Assembly: GCA_019044685.2 (NCBI GenBank)
Contig: JAGTXX020000011.1
Location: forward strand, 1,178,001-1,242,000
DNA length: 64,000 bases
Reading direction: 5' to 3'
From: Nannochloris sp. 'desiccata'
Lineage: Eukaryota; Chlorophyta; Trebouxiophyceae; Chlorellales; Chlorellaceae
Shown here in pieces: positions 31,553 to 42,618 of this stretch. The notes beneath the pieces were generated by a model that did no database searches, was not told the origin of the DNA, and saw only the letters and a program-made list of their open reading frames with translations. A program made the translations under genes and the position numbers. The first letter of the stretch is position 1. The number at the start of each line of letters is the position of its first letter.

Positions 31553-33655
31553 ATGTCAGGACGCCGAACAGCTGTGTTGCAAGGCCATCTTGAAACCCTT
31601 GGTGCTGGATCGATGGCAATGAACGAATGCTCTGCGACTGCCCACCGTCATCTACCTCGCTTTGACACCGTCATCATGGAACATTTCCTGTGCGATATCC
31701 CCAGTCTTCGAGATGACGTCTACCAGGTTTTCCGTGACAAACCTCATCTCCTCGTTCCATGTGAAGAAGGCCTCACCAAGGAACAGCATCGCGAGCTCGT
31801 TCGCCAATGTTTACGCGCCGTCATTGCCGCAGGATACTCTCCACTATCTCTGTTCGCCAAAGACTTCAAAAAATATTTCCTTATGGCTGAATATTTGTCT
31901 CTTGTCGATCTTTCCCTTACAGTGAAGATGGGGGTACAGTATAGGTCCGTTAAATACGTTTTTTCCCTTTTTTTTTTAGTTTGCTGTCCCTAAACTAACC
32001 TCGTCTCTTTTTTTCCTCACAGCCTTTGGGGTGGCTCTGTCGTCAACCTAGGTACAGAGAGACACCGTAAGAAGTATTTCGATGATATCGACCGCTTAAA
32101 ATTACCTGGATGCTTTGCCATGACGGAATTACGTCACGGCAGCAACGTAGCAGGCCTTCAAACTGAAGCGGTGCTCGACCTTCATACTGACGAGTGGGTA
32201 GTCAACACCCCCGATGACGGTGCAATCAAATGGTGGATTGGTAACGCAGCTGAAGATGGTAAATTCGCCACTGTATTCGCCCGATTGAAAGTACCAGCTC
32301 CGGATGGTTCTGGCGTTTTAGACGATCACGGAGTTCATGCCTTTATCGTGCCTCTACGAGATGAAGAGCACAATCTACTTCCTGGAGTTGAAATCCATGA
32401 TTGTGGGTATAAAGTAGGGCTTAATGGAATTGACAACGGTGCCATTCGTTTTACCCAGGTGCGCGTTCCTAGAGATAATCTGTTGGATCGCTTTGCCACT
32501 GTAGATCGGAGTGGTAGGTATTCATCCCCGCTCCCATCGGCAGCAAAAAGATTTGCTGCTACACTCGGGGAGCTTACTGGTGGTCGTGTGGGTTTAACCA
32601 ACGCTTCAATCGGGGTATTAAAAGGAGCTGTGACCATTGCTGTTCGTTATTCTGCTCAAAGACAACAATTTGGACCTCCAGATGCAGCAGAAGTTGCCGT
32701 CCTCGACTACCCCTCCCAACAATTAAAGCTTATGCCGATGCTGGCAACGGCCTATGTACTCCATTTCGCTCGTAACACGCTGGTAGATAAATACTGTGAA
32801 GCAAAACGCACTAAAGATGAAGCTTTAGTGGCTGATGTGCATTCTCTTTCTGCAGGCTTAAAGGCATATACCACAGCGTATACGAACAATGCGTTGTCCA
32901 TCGCTCGTGAGTGCTGTGGTGGCCATGGCTACGCAGCAGTCAACCGTCTCGGTGCATTACGTTCCGATCACGACATTTTCCAGACGTTTGAGGGTGATAA
33001 CACTGTGTTGCTGCAACAAGTAGCTGGCTTGTTACTTAAGGAATACCGTAATCAATTTAGAGGGTCCCCTATAGTAGCTACCTGGTCGTATTTAAAACAA
33101 ATGGCAGCTGATGCGTTACCTCCGAATCCTTTGGTTACTCATGAGACAGATCCTCATCATTTACGTGACCCTGCCTTCTTAACCAGTGCGTTAAGGTATC
33201 GTACAGGTCGATTGCTGCACACTTTGGCCGCTCGGTTGCGAAAACATTCTCGTCGTTCTGGAGAGTTTTTTGCCTGGAATAAATGTTTACTGCACGTATT
33301 GGCGTTATCTCGTGCGCATGTAGAAAGCGTCGCTTTAGATTCTATGCTTGCTGCTGTGCGTTCCTGTGTAGACCCTGATTGCCGTCGATCTTTGAAAGCA
33401 ATGGCTGATTTATTCGCTTTAGATCGTATTTATAACGATATTGCCTTCCGTAATGATGATTATATTGCTCCTGAAAAGGCTAAGGCTATCATGAGAATGA
33501 TAGAAAGACTCTGTGGAGAATTAAGGGGGGTGGCGGTACCCCTTGTGGATTCGTTCCACATTCCTGACTATATTCTGAGAGCCCCTATTGGGCTGTCTTC
33601 TGGTGTTCATGATCCCTATGGAGAGTATCTTCAATCTGCTGGGTTTAATGTGTAG
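31553..33655 (+). CDS. peroxisomal acyl-CoA oxidase
   Basis: The FAD enzyme that catalyses the first step of peroxisomal fatty-acid beta-oxidation, making enoyl-CoA and H2O2. Two exons, 31553-31944 and 32023-33655, join in phase 2 through QYSLWGGSV to give 674 residues, typical for the family. Recognisable blocks are [20 protein letters not shown], the WWIGNAA strand, [22 protein letters not shown], and the late CCGGHGYA...[11 protein letters not shown]. The C terminus (AGFNV) is not a PTS1 signal. An N-terminal RTAVLQGHL at residues 5-13 fits a PTS2 nonapeptide with Thr in the second position, as in plant ACX2/ACX3, which also use PTS2. Substrate chain length cannot be judged. Confidence 0.94.
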
Positions 33656-33992
33656 CAGAGAAAATTAGCGTGTAGTAATATAGTAGAAACCTATATGTTG
33701 ATAGAAGGGTAATGTGTATTTTTCCACCCTTGCGCCCAAAAGAGGCGGAGGCGGGGACGTTTTTTTTAGTTTATTTTTGATGTATTATGATAGCGGTTTA
33801 TTATTTTTGCTTTGAAACTAATTTTTTGACAAGATTTTTGCTTTTGATATTTAGCGTTTAGTTTTGGTTAGCTTGTCGTGTAGTGTAAATAAAATTTGAG
33901 GGAAAACAGACGCTGCTAGCGTTACGAAATTTTAATGAACACAATGAGATTCGAGTTTACTTTAAATCATTGGATGGGTATGGTCAGCTAAA
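33656..33992. other. 3' flank of acyl-CoA oxidase
   Basis: An AT-rich spacer with a T8 run at about 33759 and a TGTAAATAAA signal at 33884. No gene seen. Confidence 0.5.
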
Positions 33993-34376
33993 TTAAAGCT
34001 TGTAGTACGGTTTATAAATCCTGGTGGGAGATAATATGCCTGTTAATAATAATTCAGACAAAGGTACAAGCCGCCAGACAGCAAAAAGCCGACACGATAG
34101 ATGCCGACAAAAGGAGACTGCTTTGTTTCCAGAAGAGTCAGGAGCGAGAGCAAGAGGAGCATTAGCGGAAGGAGAAAACGATGGTACAGCAGATGAATAG
34201 GGAGAGGTCTCAGCGGCAGATGCACCAGTTGCCGTATCGGAAGAAGAACCTGCTGCTCCGTCGTCAAATCCACCTTCAACCGCACCCTCTGAGGTTGAAT
34301 TTCGAAACAATACCAAAGTAAACCATAAAACATTCTCCATAAGACAAAATGGAAAGTTTACAGCGCAATCCACCAC
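33993..34376 (-). other. possible minus-strand gene, structure unresolved
   Basis: Two overlapping minus-strand frames are long and open. One is Ser/Ala/Gly/Pro-rich (EGAVEGGFDDGAAGSSSD...). The other ends in a hydrophobic segment (GIYRVGFLLSGGLYLCLNYY) that looks like a tail anchor. Further upstream, 34400-34560 reads in a coding-like way toward a GTGAGT donor. I could not join these into one consistent model, so I give no product. It may be a real short gene or chance low-complexity sequence. Confidence 0.22.
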
Positions 34377-34760
34377 TTAACCTGCTGATGGGGCGGTGCC
34401 GTTCCTTGCTGAGGGCCTGTGTAATACACCTAGGTGCAACTTATGTAGATAACACCAGTACTTATGAATAGCGTACACTCACAAATGCAATAGTATCATT
34501 CAGAAACCCCCAAGAGCATTTCTTTTGATTTGGGTAGTTCTCTTCTGTTGCGCAGTGTTAAAAGATCAACTTGGCAAGGAAAGACGCCAGCGAGGCAAAA
34601 ATAGCACACAAATCAGTGCTTGAATTCAAATCTGGGAATAGATATAGCAATAATAAGTTGATACACATATTTCGAATTATAGTCTGAACTTATATATCAG
34701 TATTTGAACCTCGACATAAACAAATACTAGTACTTGATCGCCCATTAAAGATCAAAAATT

Positions 34761-35462
34761 ATGATCCCGACATATTTTTCTGCGACCAGGCTTAAAGCCT
34801 TGTCTACACCAACAAAACGCATCCAAAATTCAATCAGATGCTCTGCTGCTGCCGCTGCATCTCCTGAACCCGGATTCTTGCATTTCTCAGGTGCCGGCAA
34901 ATCTGGTGCCGTCACCTTCTCCTCTATGCCGTCTTCTTCTTCTTCTTCTTCTTCTTCAGCTGCTACAAAGCCTACTCAACCCCAGGAAAAATCCATTGTA
35001 TCGCCTTCTGCTGGTCCCGGATCTCTTCAATTTGTTGGAGCTGGAAAGATGGGTACTGTTTCCTTCACTAGCTCTCCTAAACCGATTTTACTCAGGGACC
35101 GCCTTGCTGCTGCTGGCCTTGCTGGCATCGTTGCGTACGGTATTTTCAACACTTTATACTACACGGTTGCCTTTCTCATGGTGTTTAAACTCGCCAAAGT
35201 ACCTTCCGGCCAAGGTATTGCTGCGTCCGCTCAGGCTGCTTTAAAAATTTTGGCTGTTGTCTGGGCAGGGAGCCAAGTGACAAAGGTCGCTCGTGCTGGC
35301 GCAGCACTGCTTGCAGTGCCTTTTGTTGACGCTCTCCTGGACTTAATTAAACGGAAATTTAGTTTGGGTAGTAAGAGAGATGCGTTTTTAAGAGTGATCT
35401 TCCCTGCGTGCATCTTGGTGGCTGTAGTGTTGTTTAGTGGGATAACTCTGCTTTACATGTAG
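34761..35462 (+). CDS. conserved plastid membrane protein with duplicated GAGK motif
   Basis: A single-exon gene of 233 residues with a Ser/Thr/Ala/Arg-rich transit-like leader. Two copies of a short motif follow, FLHFSGAGKSGAVTFSS and SLQFVGAGKMGTVSFTSS, separated by a poly-Ser run from a TCT microsatellite. The rest has about three hydrophobic helices. The block VWAGSQVTKVARAGAAL is, in my memory, shared with uncharacterised chloroplast membrane proteins of plants. Location in the plastid envelope or thylakoid is inferred. No catalytic motif is seen. The two GAGK units resemble each other more than chance would allow, but GAGK here is not in a P-loop context. Confidence 0.75.
   Translation: MIPTYFSATRLKALSTPTKRIQNSIRCSAAAAASPEPGFLHFSGAGKSGAVTFSSMPSSSSSSSSSAATKPTQPQEKSIVSPSAGPGSLQFVGAGKMGTVSFTSSPKPILLRDRLAAAGLAGIVAYGIFNTLYYTVAFLMVFKLAKVPSGQGIAASAQAALKILAVVWAGSQVTKVARAGAALLAVPFVDALLDLIKRKFSLGSKRDAFLRVIFPACILVAVVLFSGITLLYM
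34932..34957 (+). repeat. TCT trinucleotide microsatellite in coding sequence
   Basis: About eight TCT/TTC units encode the poly-Ser linker of the plastid membrane protein. In-frame length changes would be tolerated, making it a likely polymorphic marker. Confidence 0.85.
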
Positions 35463-35721
35463 ACCCTGGGGGACGAGTGAGAGAGAGAGATTTCGTGGGT
35501 GTTATAAAATTTGAGTCTTTATGAATACATTTTTTTTTACTTTTATTATCGTGTTGGTCATATAATCTCTATGTTTATGCTTATAATATTACATTCTTAC
35601 AACAAAGTCAATATGGCACACACGCTCAAGACGGTCGGAAATGCCGTCTGTGTGTTGTCAGTAAAATAATAACAGTGTTCACGGTAGTCACAGAAAATAG
35701 AAGGTATTCGTCTTACTCGAA

Positions 35722-37235
35722 TCATTGGTATACAAACCCAGTGCCTTGAAAACCTGGAGGAGGACCTCGTTGTACAACATCTGCACCACCGCCGCCGCCG
35801 GCATCAAGGTCAATGCCGCTGGTGTTGTTGTTTCCGAAATTTGAATTCAAGCCAAAGCTTTGACTATGACCCTTACTTAAACCAGGCGGTATAGAAATAG
35901 AATTACTTATAGGAGATATTGTTTGTTTACTATAAAGTGACATTCCAGCAAACAAGCTCTCTCTCTCTGTGGTATCCTCACCACCACCACCACCGCCACT
36001 GCCACCACTGTAATTGTTAAATACTGCAGAATCTTGCTCCGAGAACATTCCAAATTCAGTACTGACCCCTACATTATTATTATTCATAGTTTGAATTTTA
36101 CTGGTGGCTTCTAGATGTTGCATTAACGTCGCAGCAGCTTCTTGAACTGTTATCTTTCCACTGCGAAGCGCATCCCTCATTGCGTTGAGCAATGCCGCGC
36201 TTTCGAAATTAACGAGACTGCCAGTTTGAGCAGCAGCAGCTGCTGCTACAGCATCGTCAAGGTTGATAACACATTTGCCTGATGCAAACAGAGGTTCAGT
36301 AGTAGGTATAATACCATTTGCAGTTCCGTGGTAGCTCACCATGACTGCGGTTTTCCCAGCAGCACGAGATTGCAATTGCAATTGTGACGGTGACGGTGGT
36401 GTTTCAGTTCCAGATGCAGTAGGGGCACTGCTTGTGGGGTTGCTAGGGAAGATAGTGTTATCTTTCATCCAATCGGCGTTGGAAGAAGGGTATTCAACGG
36501 GAGTCTCGGCAAGTACAGGCAGCCGGAAATTAGTAGATTTAGATTGCGGCACAGCAGGCAGAGGACGAGTTTTCTTTTTCATTGGTGGCTTCTGTGGCTT
36601 CGCAGGCGCAGCTAGACCAGGCCACATACTCTCCTCCTCTAAATTCATGTTTGGCAGTGGTGGAGGAGGATGTACAGGGGCTGTATGCGCAATGTTAGGG
36701 GCCGGTGAAACTGTTGCGGAGGCTCCATTGTGGGCCAGCACTTCACGAGCAGACAAACGAGCTTCCTTTTCTGCCTGCTTCCGCTGCTCTACAAGCTTAG
36801 AAAGACGCTCATAGAGGTCATTTTGAGGGCCATCGTCGTATGACGTTCTACAATGAGGACCTGCATTCGTTGAAATTGTATTTAAGAGGAAGGGGGTCCT
36901 TCCTGGTGAGCGGGAATAGATTTCAAAAATAATGAGGTCATACCAAAAACGAAACACCCAAGGAAACGTGACTCACATGAGTTATCGCTTTCGTTTTGAA
37001 TTCTATTCAGGCAAAAGCTGCATAGCTGAAAGCCACAGCTGCAGAATGGATCGAGCAATTCCTCTTCATCTAGTATAGAGTCGCAACAGATAGGACATGT
37101 AGCCTCCTACAAGATAAATTATGGTTAGCGCGGCTATATGGATTGGCGGAAAGCTTAGCTTAAAAGGCTAAATTTTAAATTACTTACCTGTCTCTTTCGA
37201 TGATCCTCTCCCCAGAGACACCCGTGTCCTTCCAT
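35722..37235 (-). CDS. NOT4-type RING finger protein
   Basis: Three exons, 37235-37188, 37106-36977 and 36860-35722, encode 438 residues. Exon 2 and the start of exon 3 build a C4C4 RING of the NOT4 type: CPIC, CSCG, CSFC and, across the splice junction, CPHC. All eight ligands are Cys, which is characteristic of CNOT4. NOT4 is the E3 ligase linked to the CCR4-NOT deadenylase. After the RING, canonical NOT4 has an RRM and a C3H1 finger; neither is visible here. Instead there are a coiled region (ERLSKLVEQRKQAEKEARL), Pro-rich and Gly-rich disordered parts, and a C-terminal PPGFQGTGF. It is either a shortened NOT4 or a relative. E3 activity is inferred from the RING alone. Confidence 0.8.
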
Positions 37236-37970
37236 GGTTGCGCAAGGACACTGACAAGGTGTGCTACAAGCCACAGATCATTAATGCAGAAGTATAGAAA
37301 CAATCGGCAACTCCACGAGATGGCGGAAATAAAGCCCGCCCAGAATTTTAAAAGTTGACTAAAAAGTTCTCGACATTGATTCTGCTCACCGAGTCAGAAG
37401 AGGCTTGTCTACGATCTCTTCATATTGCTACTTTAGAATGTTCTAAAGACCCCCGGATATGCAATTGCATTCGGCCTTTCACCCCGATCCATCCCACCCT
37501 AATCAAACTCCCTTTCTCTCTCTTTTCTGCTCTCGTCTTGAAAGTTATAGTTTACAAAATTCAGCTTCATTCATAGAACAAAGCTCACAGCATATTACTT
37601 CAAAAGTCAAAGATTGGATAGAAGTCAATGGAATGTCAAAAAATGAAAAAAACATACTCTGGTGGTAGCATGTCAATGCAACAAGCTTCCCCTGTTTAGC
37701 TAAAAAGGTTAAATAAAAAAACTGAGATCCCGTCCCTTCGTTCTTTGATAGTCACAGCAATGGCCAGAGCGTGTTCGTCTCCATCCAAAAGCATTAAGAA
37801 AAACGCTGCGTCATGAATACATATACACTTAAATGTAGGTAGGTAAAGGGGAGTTTAAGTAAGAAAAAGAATAAGTTTTTTCGGGCAACTCTCTACGACA
37901 ATAAAATATTAATCCAACGAGAGAGCGCCGTCACCCACATTTTAGCTACAGTAGGGATGAAAGGTAATCA
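37236..37970. other. intergenic with two overlapping ORFs in different frames
   Basis: On the plus strand, 37355-37576 and 37459-37668 read in different frames. The first half of the former (TESEEACLRSLHIATLECSK) and the second half of the latter (NSASFIEQSSQHITSKVKDW) both look coding-like, as if one gene were frameshifted near 37455. No homologue is recognised. Otherwise AT-rich spacer. Confidence 0.25.
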
Positions 37971-38593
37971 TTATCGCGAGCTGTTTTTGTCCGTAGAAAG
38001 CAATGGGTGGTTGTCAAAATCTAATTTTCTCACGGGAGCACCCGGAGACAGCTGGCCACTAGTCCTCCTAGACTTGGTTTTACGAGGAGCACCGGGAGGC
38101 TCAGATGTTGTTTGAGGGGGGATGCCCTGGTGAAGCGGCGTGCATGGCGCATCGTCGAGGTCAGCCTGTAAGAAATAAAAATGGGTCGATGAGAAAAATA
38201 GAAATAAGTGGCCATAGTCGCGAATCTCAGGTATCAGATTAAACACGTTTTTAAATTCTAAAATTTAAACTCAAAGGTGGCACATTAAGCGATATCTTAC
38301 CTGCTCTGCGGGAGGTGGGGTTCTCATTTGGGCTTCTCTAGCGGCTTGAGAGCGTGTCTGCGACAGGGGAAAACATCGGGAGTTTAAATCTACAATCTTA
38401 ATTCTTTCCGAATCTATAGCAAATGGCCGGCTAAAACGCCTACAGCCCCTAAAACTCTATACCCAACTAGTCAAATCTGATTTTTGTTGCGCACCTGCAC
38501 GCCATTGCCATCGAGTCTAGGAGAGGGTGCTATGAAGGGGGATGAAGCATCCGTCCTGGAATGAGCGGACAGCCGAGGCGCCTTAGGCCCCAT
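37971..38593 (-). CDS. small disordered protein with several S/T-P sites and an RxLxF motif
   Basis: Three phase-0 exons, 38593-38495, 38357-38301 and 38165-37971, give 116 residues, each junction matching GT-AG. The product is hydrophilic, with no domain. It holds at least five Ser/Thr-Pro sites (SPF, SPR, TPPP, TPL, SPG), basic clusters (RKTKSRR), and RKLDF near the C terminus, which fits a cyclin-docking RxLxF motif. That suggests a CDK substrate or cell-cycle regulator, but this is inference from short motifs only. It is divergently arranged with the plastid P-loop kinase gene, their starts being 226 nt apart. The consistent splice phases are the main argument that it is a real gene. Confidence 0.7.
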
Positions 38594-38819
38594 CCTTGCT
38601 TTTTCACTTCAAAATTTATAATGCAGCACAAAGGCCCGCTCTCCGGTATTTCAGATGGGAAACTGCAAACCGGCATAAACAACTTCGTTCGAGGCCTCGA
38701 GGGTCCCCGGGTCAAAACATAAATTTGAAAAGGTAACTGAATTCAAACACCCCAGAGATCGATAATGGCATTAACTGATTCTCTCTGACCATATAGTCTT
38801 AAGATACGAGCTGGGAATA

Positions 38820-39783
38820 ATGTTTCTCAACTCCGTCAAGGGCCTAAGTCGCTCAGATGCAGCAGTGGGATGCAATCTGAAACCACATTTGTTCTCTACA
38901 GCAAAAACACCACATGTAATTGCTAAGCATCGCTCATGCAAATTAATCTGTAGATCAAGCGCTACACAGGTTAGCTCTTTGCGGTTTGGAAAATTATTTA
39001 CCTCCTTGACTATTTTTGAACAAAGTTTGATCAACTCTTTTAGTAAGGCCTTATCTTTTGCAGACAATTCTGAATGCACGATGGATGGAAGACGCATACG
39101 AGGCCTTAGCAGAACGTGCTATAAAAAGTATGAAAGGCCCAGCTAGCAAAGATACACGGTATGTTATAGGTGTAGCTGGCCCCCCCGGCAGCGGGAAAAG
39201 CACGCTCGCTGGAGAAGTCTGCCACCTTATTAATTTAAAAGCTGGCTCTGAAATAGCAATCAACGTTCCTATGGATGGATTCCATTACTATAAAAGAGAA
39301 CTTGACCAAATGCCAGACCCTGCTGAAGCATATGCAAGGCGTGGAGCCCATTGGACATTTGACGCCACAGCGTTTGTGAATTGTTTAAAAGGAGCAAAAT
39401 TTGGGGTTGGCAAGACACTTTCTGCTCCTTCTTTCGACCATGGAGTAGGAGATCCTAAGCCAGACGCGATTACAATTCTTCCTCAGCATAAAATTGTTAT
39501 TAGTGAAGGCAATTATTTATTATTAAACCTAGAACCTTGGAACCAGCTTTGGCAGGAAAAAAATGAGCTACCTGCGATCCTGGATGACACTTGGTATGTT
39601 GACTGTGAGCTGGATGTCGCAATGCAGCGAGTATTTAAACGGCAGACTGGCAACGGAGTTGCTGCAAAGGTATCCAGCGGCAGAATTGAAGGGAATGATA
39701 GGCCGAATGGGGAACTAATAGAGGGAACAAAATCAAAAGCGGTAGTAGTAATCCCTTCGCTGCCATTCAAGCACTCTCATTAA
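38820..39783 (+). CDS. plastid-targeted P-loop kinase, uridine kinase/phosphoribulokinase-like
   Basis: Two exons, 38820-38969 and 39064-39783, join in phase 0 to give 289 residues. The first 50 residues (no Glu, many Ser/Lys/Arg/His) are a transit peptide. The Walker A motif GPPGSGKST sits at about residues 89-97, followed by the substrate strand VPMDGFHYYKREL and the DATAFVNCL helix. ISEGNYLLL is the Walker-B-like region, and a C-terminal NDRPNGELI is shared with the uncharacterised plant and yeast Yfh7-like kinases of this superfamily. It is not a true phosphoribulokinase, being shorter and lacking that enzyme's regulatory cysteines. The substrate is unknown. Confidence 0.85.
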
Positions 39784-40640
39784 TTTTTTGTATACTCTCT
39801 GTGTACTGGTTGACTGTTTAATACATGGTGCATTACAATGATGTAAAATGCATTTGAAATCAATTCAAATGCACACATGGTTAAGAAACGAAACGAAAGA
39901 ATAAGGAAGAAAGTCGAGGAGGAAAAAAAAACAAATTTCAAAAGGGACTCTGGGAACAGCAACAGAACAAAGGACAGGAAAGAAAGTGTCAAAGAGAAAG
40001 AAGACAGAGGACGCTATATTATTAATTGAAAGTCAAAGGAAATGAGGCCAGGACACTCGGGTGTTCTCAGGCGAGTATCAATAGCCTACAAGCAAATATA
40101 AGTGAGCAGGGAAAAAAGTTACCAAGGACAGTGTGGCGCTGTGCAGCACCCATTTACTGCCCTCAAAGACTAAAGAAAAGACGGAAAAGTATAGGCGTAG
40201 GTAATAAACAAGGATTCAGACGTTGTTGTTATTGATATTGATGCAGTTGAGGGGATGGAAGACATTTACTTGAAATCGAATCAGTTCATTTATTAGGTAG
40301 GTATAGGATCTTCATAGGAAGTTCATCTTATTAGCGTACTAAAGCGAATTGATAGAAAGAGAAGACATATGTTTCTAAAGGACAGAGGAATGTAAGTTTT
40401 CTTTTCTCAGGAGAAAGAAAAAACAAACAGAGAAGATAAAACAAAAGTCAAATGTTGGAATGACGATAACGGAAGTAGAGTATACAACTTTTTGTTGTTG
40501 TTGAAGTCAGTTTTGATATACAGAATATTGAGTAGTAGCTACGACAAGCTGCTATCAATCACGTCAATTATAGAGGACCACATTAAAGAGATGGAATACT
40601 GGCGGCGCCGGAGTGCTTCCTACATTATTTTATTTTATTT
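39784..40640. other. convergent intergenic region with a polypurine tract
   Basis: The spacer between two converging genes. At 39885-40015 the plus strand is strongly purine-rich (mostly A and G for about 130 nt). A later part, 40340-40450, is similar. No gene with recognisable homology; the short ORF at 40026-40235 is not convincing. Confidence 0.45.
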
Positions 40641-42618
40641 TTATTCTGCATGAGCGGCAGCAGCAGCAGAAGGATCTTTCAATTCCCACACAGCCCAGGC
40701 ACTGCCACAGTCGGCAATCTTCCATTTCTCAAGGTCAGGTGCAAAATCACCAGGTCCTACCTTGACGACGAGCTTCTGATCAATCTCTGCTGCGTAAACA
40801 TCGTGAGAAGCATGCAAAATTGACACCCCAGAACGGCAATGAAGACCAAGACGCTTGCGTAACTCTACTAAACGGCGCACAACATGCGATACATTGGAGT
40901 CATGAAACATGTGGTCATACATAACACAAGGAGTACCAGGATGGGTTAATATGTACGCATATCCTTGCTCTAAAGCGTGGTCCGGGAATCTCCAATGCCC
41001 TTGACTAGATCCAGTGTCGTGATTTTCAATAAAAGTAACAGCCCGAGAAGGCCACCATCCAATCAACCCAGGAGGTTTTCCAGCATTATCACGCAATCTC
41101 CAGTATTCGCAGCGTTCAAAAACAGCGTGGAGAATTCCTTTGGTAGTGATATCGAATGCAGTTGACAAACCACCAGCAGCATTGATCCAATCGACGGTGC
41201 GTTGACGATGAGAATCTTGATTATGAGCAGGGGAACCATCCCACTCGTAGACCATAGTATCCCAGTATTCACCTACAGCAAAGCTAGGGACAGAAGCTTC
41301 CATGTAATCTTTAACATGACTACCATGGAAGCCTTTCACGAAATCAAGGCGGAAGCCATCGTACCCTGCATGAGTTCTCAGCCATTGCATCCATTCAGAT
41401 AAATCACGCTTTACGAAATCTTGGGAATGGTCGATATTAGGAGCAGCTAAGAAATGATCTCCAGACGACCTGTTGCCCTTTCCGCGGAAATTAGGGTCAT
41501 CTCCAACGATTGCACGATTATCCCATCCTAAACGACCTCCATACTTATTCCAAACACCATGCTCTCCTTGCTCAGAGGCGCAGCGATGGTTGAGAACAGC
41601 ATCACCAAGAACCTTAATACCACGGCTTTGCATACGGCGTATAAGTTCTAATAAATCAACTTCACTTCCATATTTAGAATCGAGATTATAGAGATCACGA
41701 GGCATGTAGCCTTGAGCACTGACAGAGTCTGTGGGAGGGGGGAGCCACACAACCGTGAATCCAGCATCAGCGATAGCATCAATCTGTTGGCCAAGGGAGT
41801 TGTACCAATCGTGGCGCCAACTTTCCCAGTTAAACCCTTGGAGCATGATCTCAGCGCCAGTGCCTTCAGGTTTAATAGCCTGCTTGGGGAGCGCTTTGAT
41901 CTTCATAGGGAGGATGTTTTGCTTGATCGAGCGGAGTTGAACGCCCAAGTCACGTAAAACTTCCTCAGGGAGAGCGGTGGGAGCTGCAGTTCTGCCCGAA
42001 GCGGAGGCTTCAGCGGAAGAGAGCCTGCGGTAATCCTCCTCAGTAACGGTCTGAAGCTCGCGTCCTACAGCATCGATACGCCTCTTTATAGCGTGTATTG
42101 GATCCTGCGTACATAGGTATACGAAAAGACTCAGACTTGTTTGAAAAATTATAGCAGATGTCACGTTATATGTCATACTGTCAAAAATATGAAAGTCAAC
42201 TCTAAATCAGACTATGATGTAAACCCTACCTCTGAAGCATTCGCATCTACTTTCTTGTACGTGTATTCATCTAAGGCAGCCTCAAGGATGGCTGCGCTGT
42301 AAACTTGCTGTGCTTGGCTCACATCATGAGAAGCTTCCTGCACAGCGTTCTGAGAGCCATGCTCAGCCTGGGACCTGCATAGGCACAATAAATAAGCATT
42401 AATTGATGCGCCTTCAAGGTCATTTGATGCAGCATGGTAATACTGGCTAGGTATAGATTTGAAATTTTTGCTTTTGAACGCACAGTTAAAACATACCTGA
42501 TACGTGGAGACCTCCTGGGGCGCATCACAGCTCCCATTGATTGACACACATTACTTCCAGAAGATGAGCCAAGGCGATTGTAGTCCCGAGGCTTCGGGCT
42601 TGAATTAACCAAAAGCAT
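40641..42618 (-). CDS. plastidial alpha-amylase, plant type (GH13)
   Basis: A starch-hydrolysing endo-1,4-alpha-glucanase. Three exons, 42618-42497, 42374-42230 and 42104-40641, give 576 residues. A basic Ser/Arg-rich leader is a plausible transit peptide; a helical linker (residues about 45-125) follows. The catalytic barrel starts at EIMLQGFNWES and has the full set: DAVLNHRC, DGFRLDFVKGF (nucleophile Asp), FAVGEYWD (acid/base Glu) and FIENHDTGSSQGHW (third Asp). These read like the plant AMY3 chloroplast family. AMY3 of plants carries tandem CBM45 starch-binding domains before the barrel; there is no room for them here. The C-terminal domain is complete, ending in a short Ala-rich tail. 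Confidence 0.93.

Noticed and set aside
40026..40235. Small plus-strand ORF in the polypurine spacer
   Set aside because: No homology, no splice partners and biased base composition that leaves frames open by chance.
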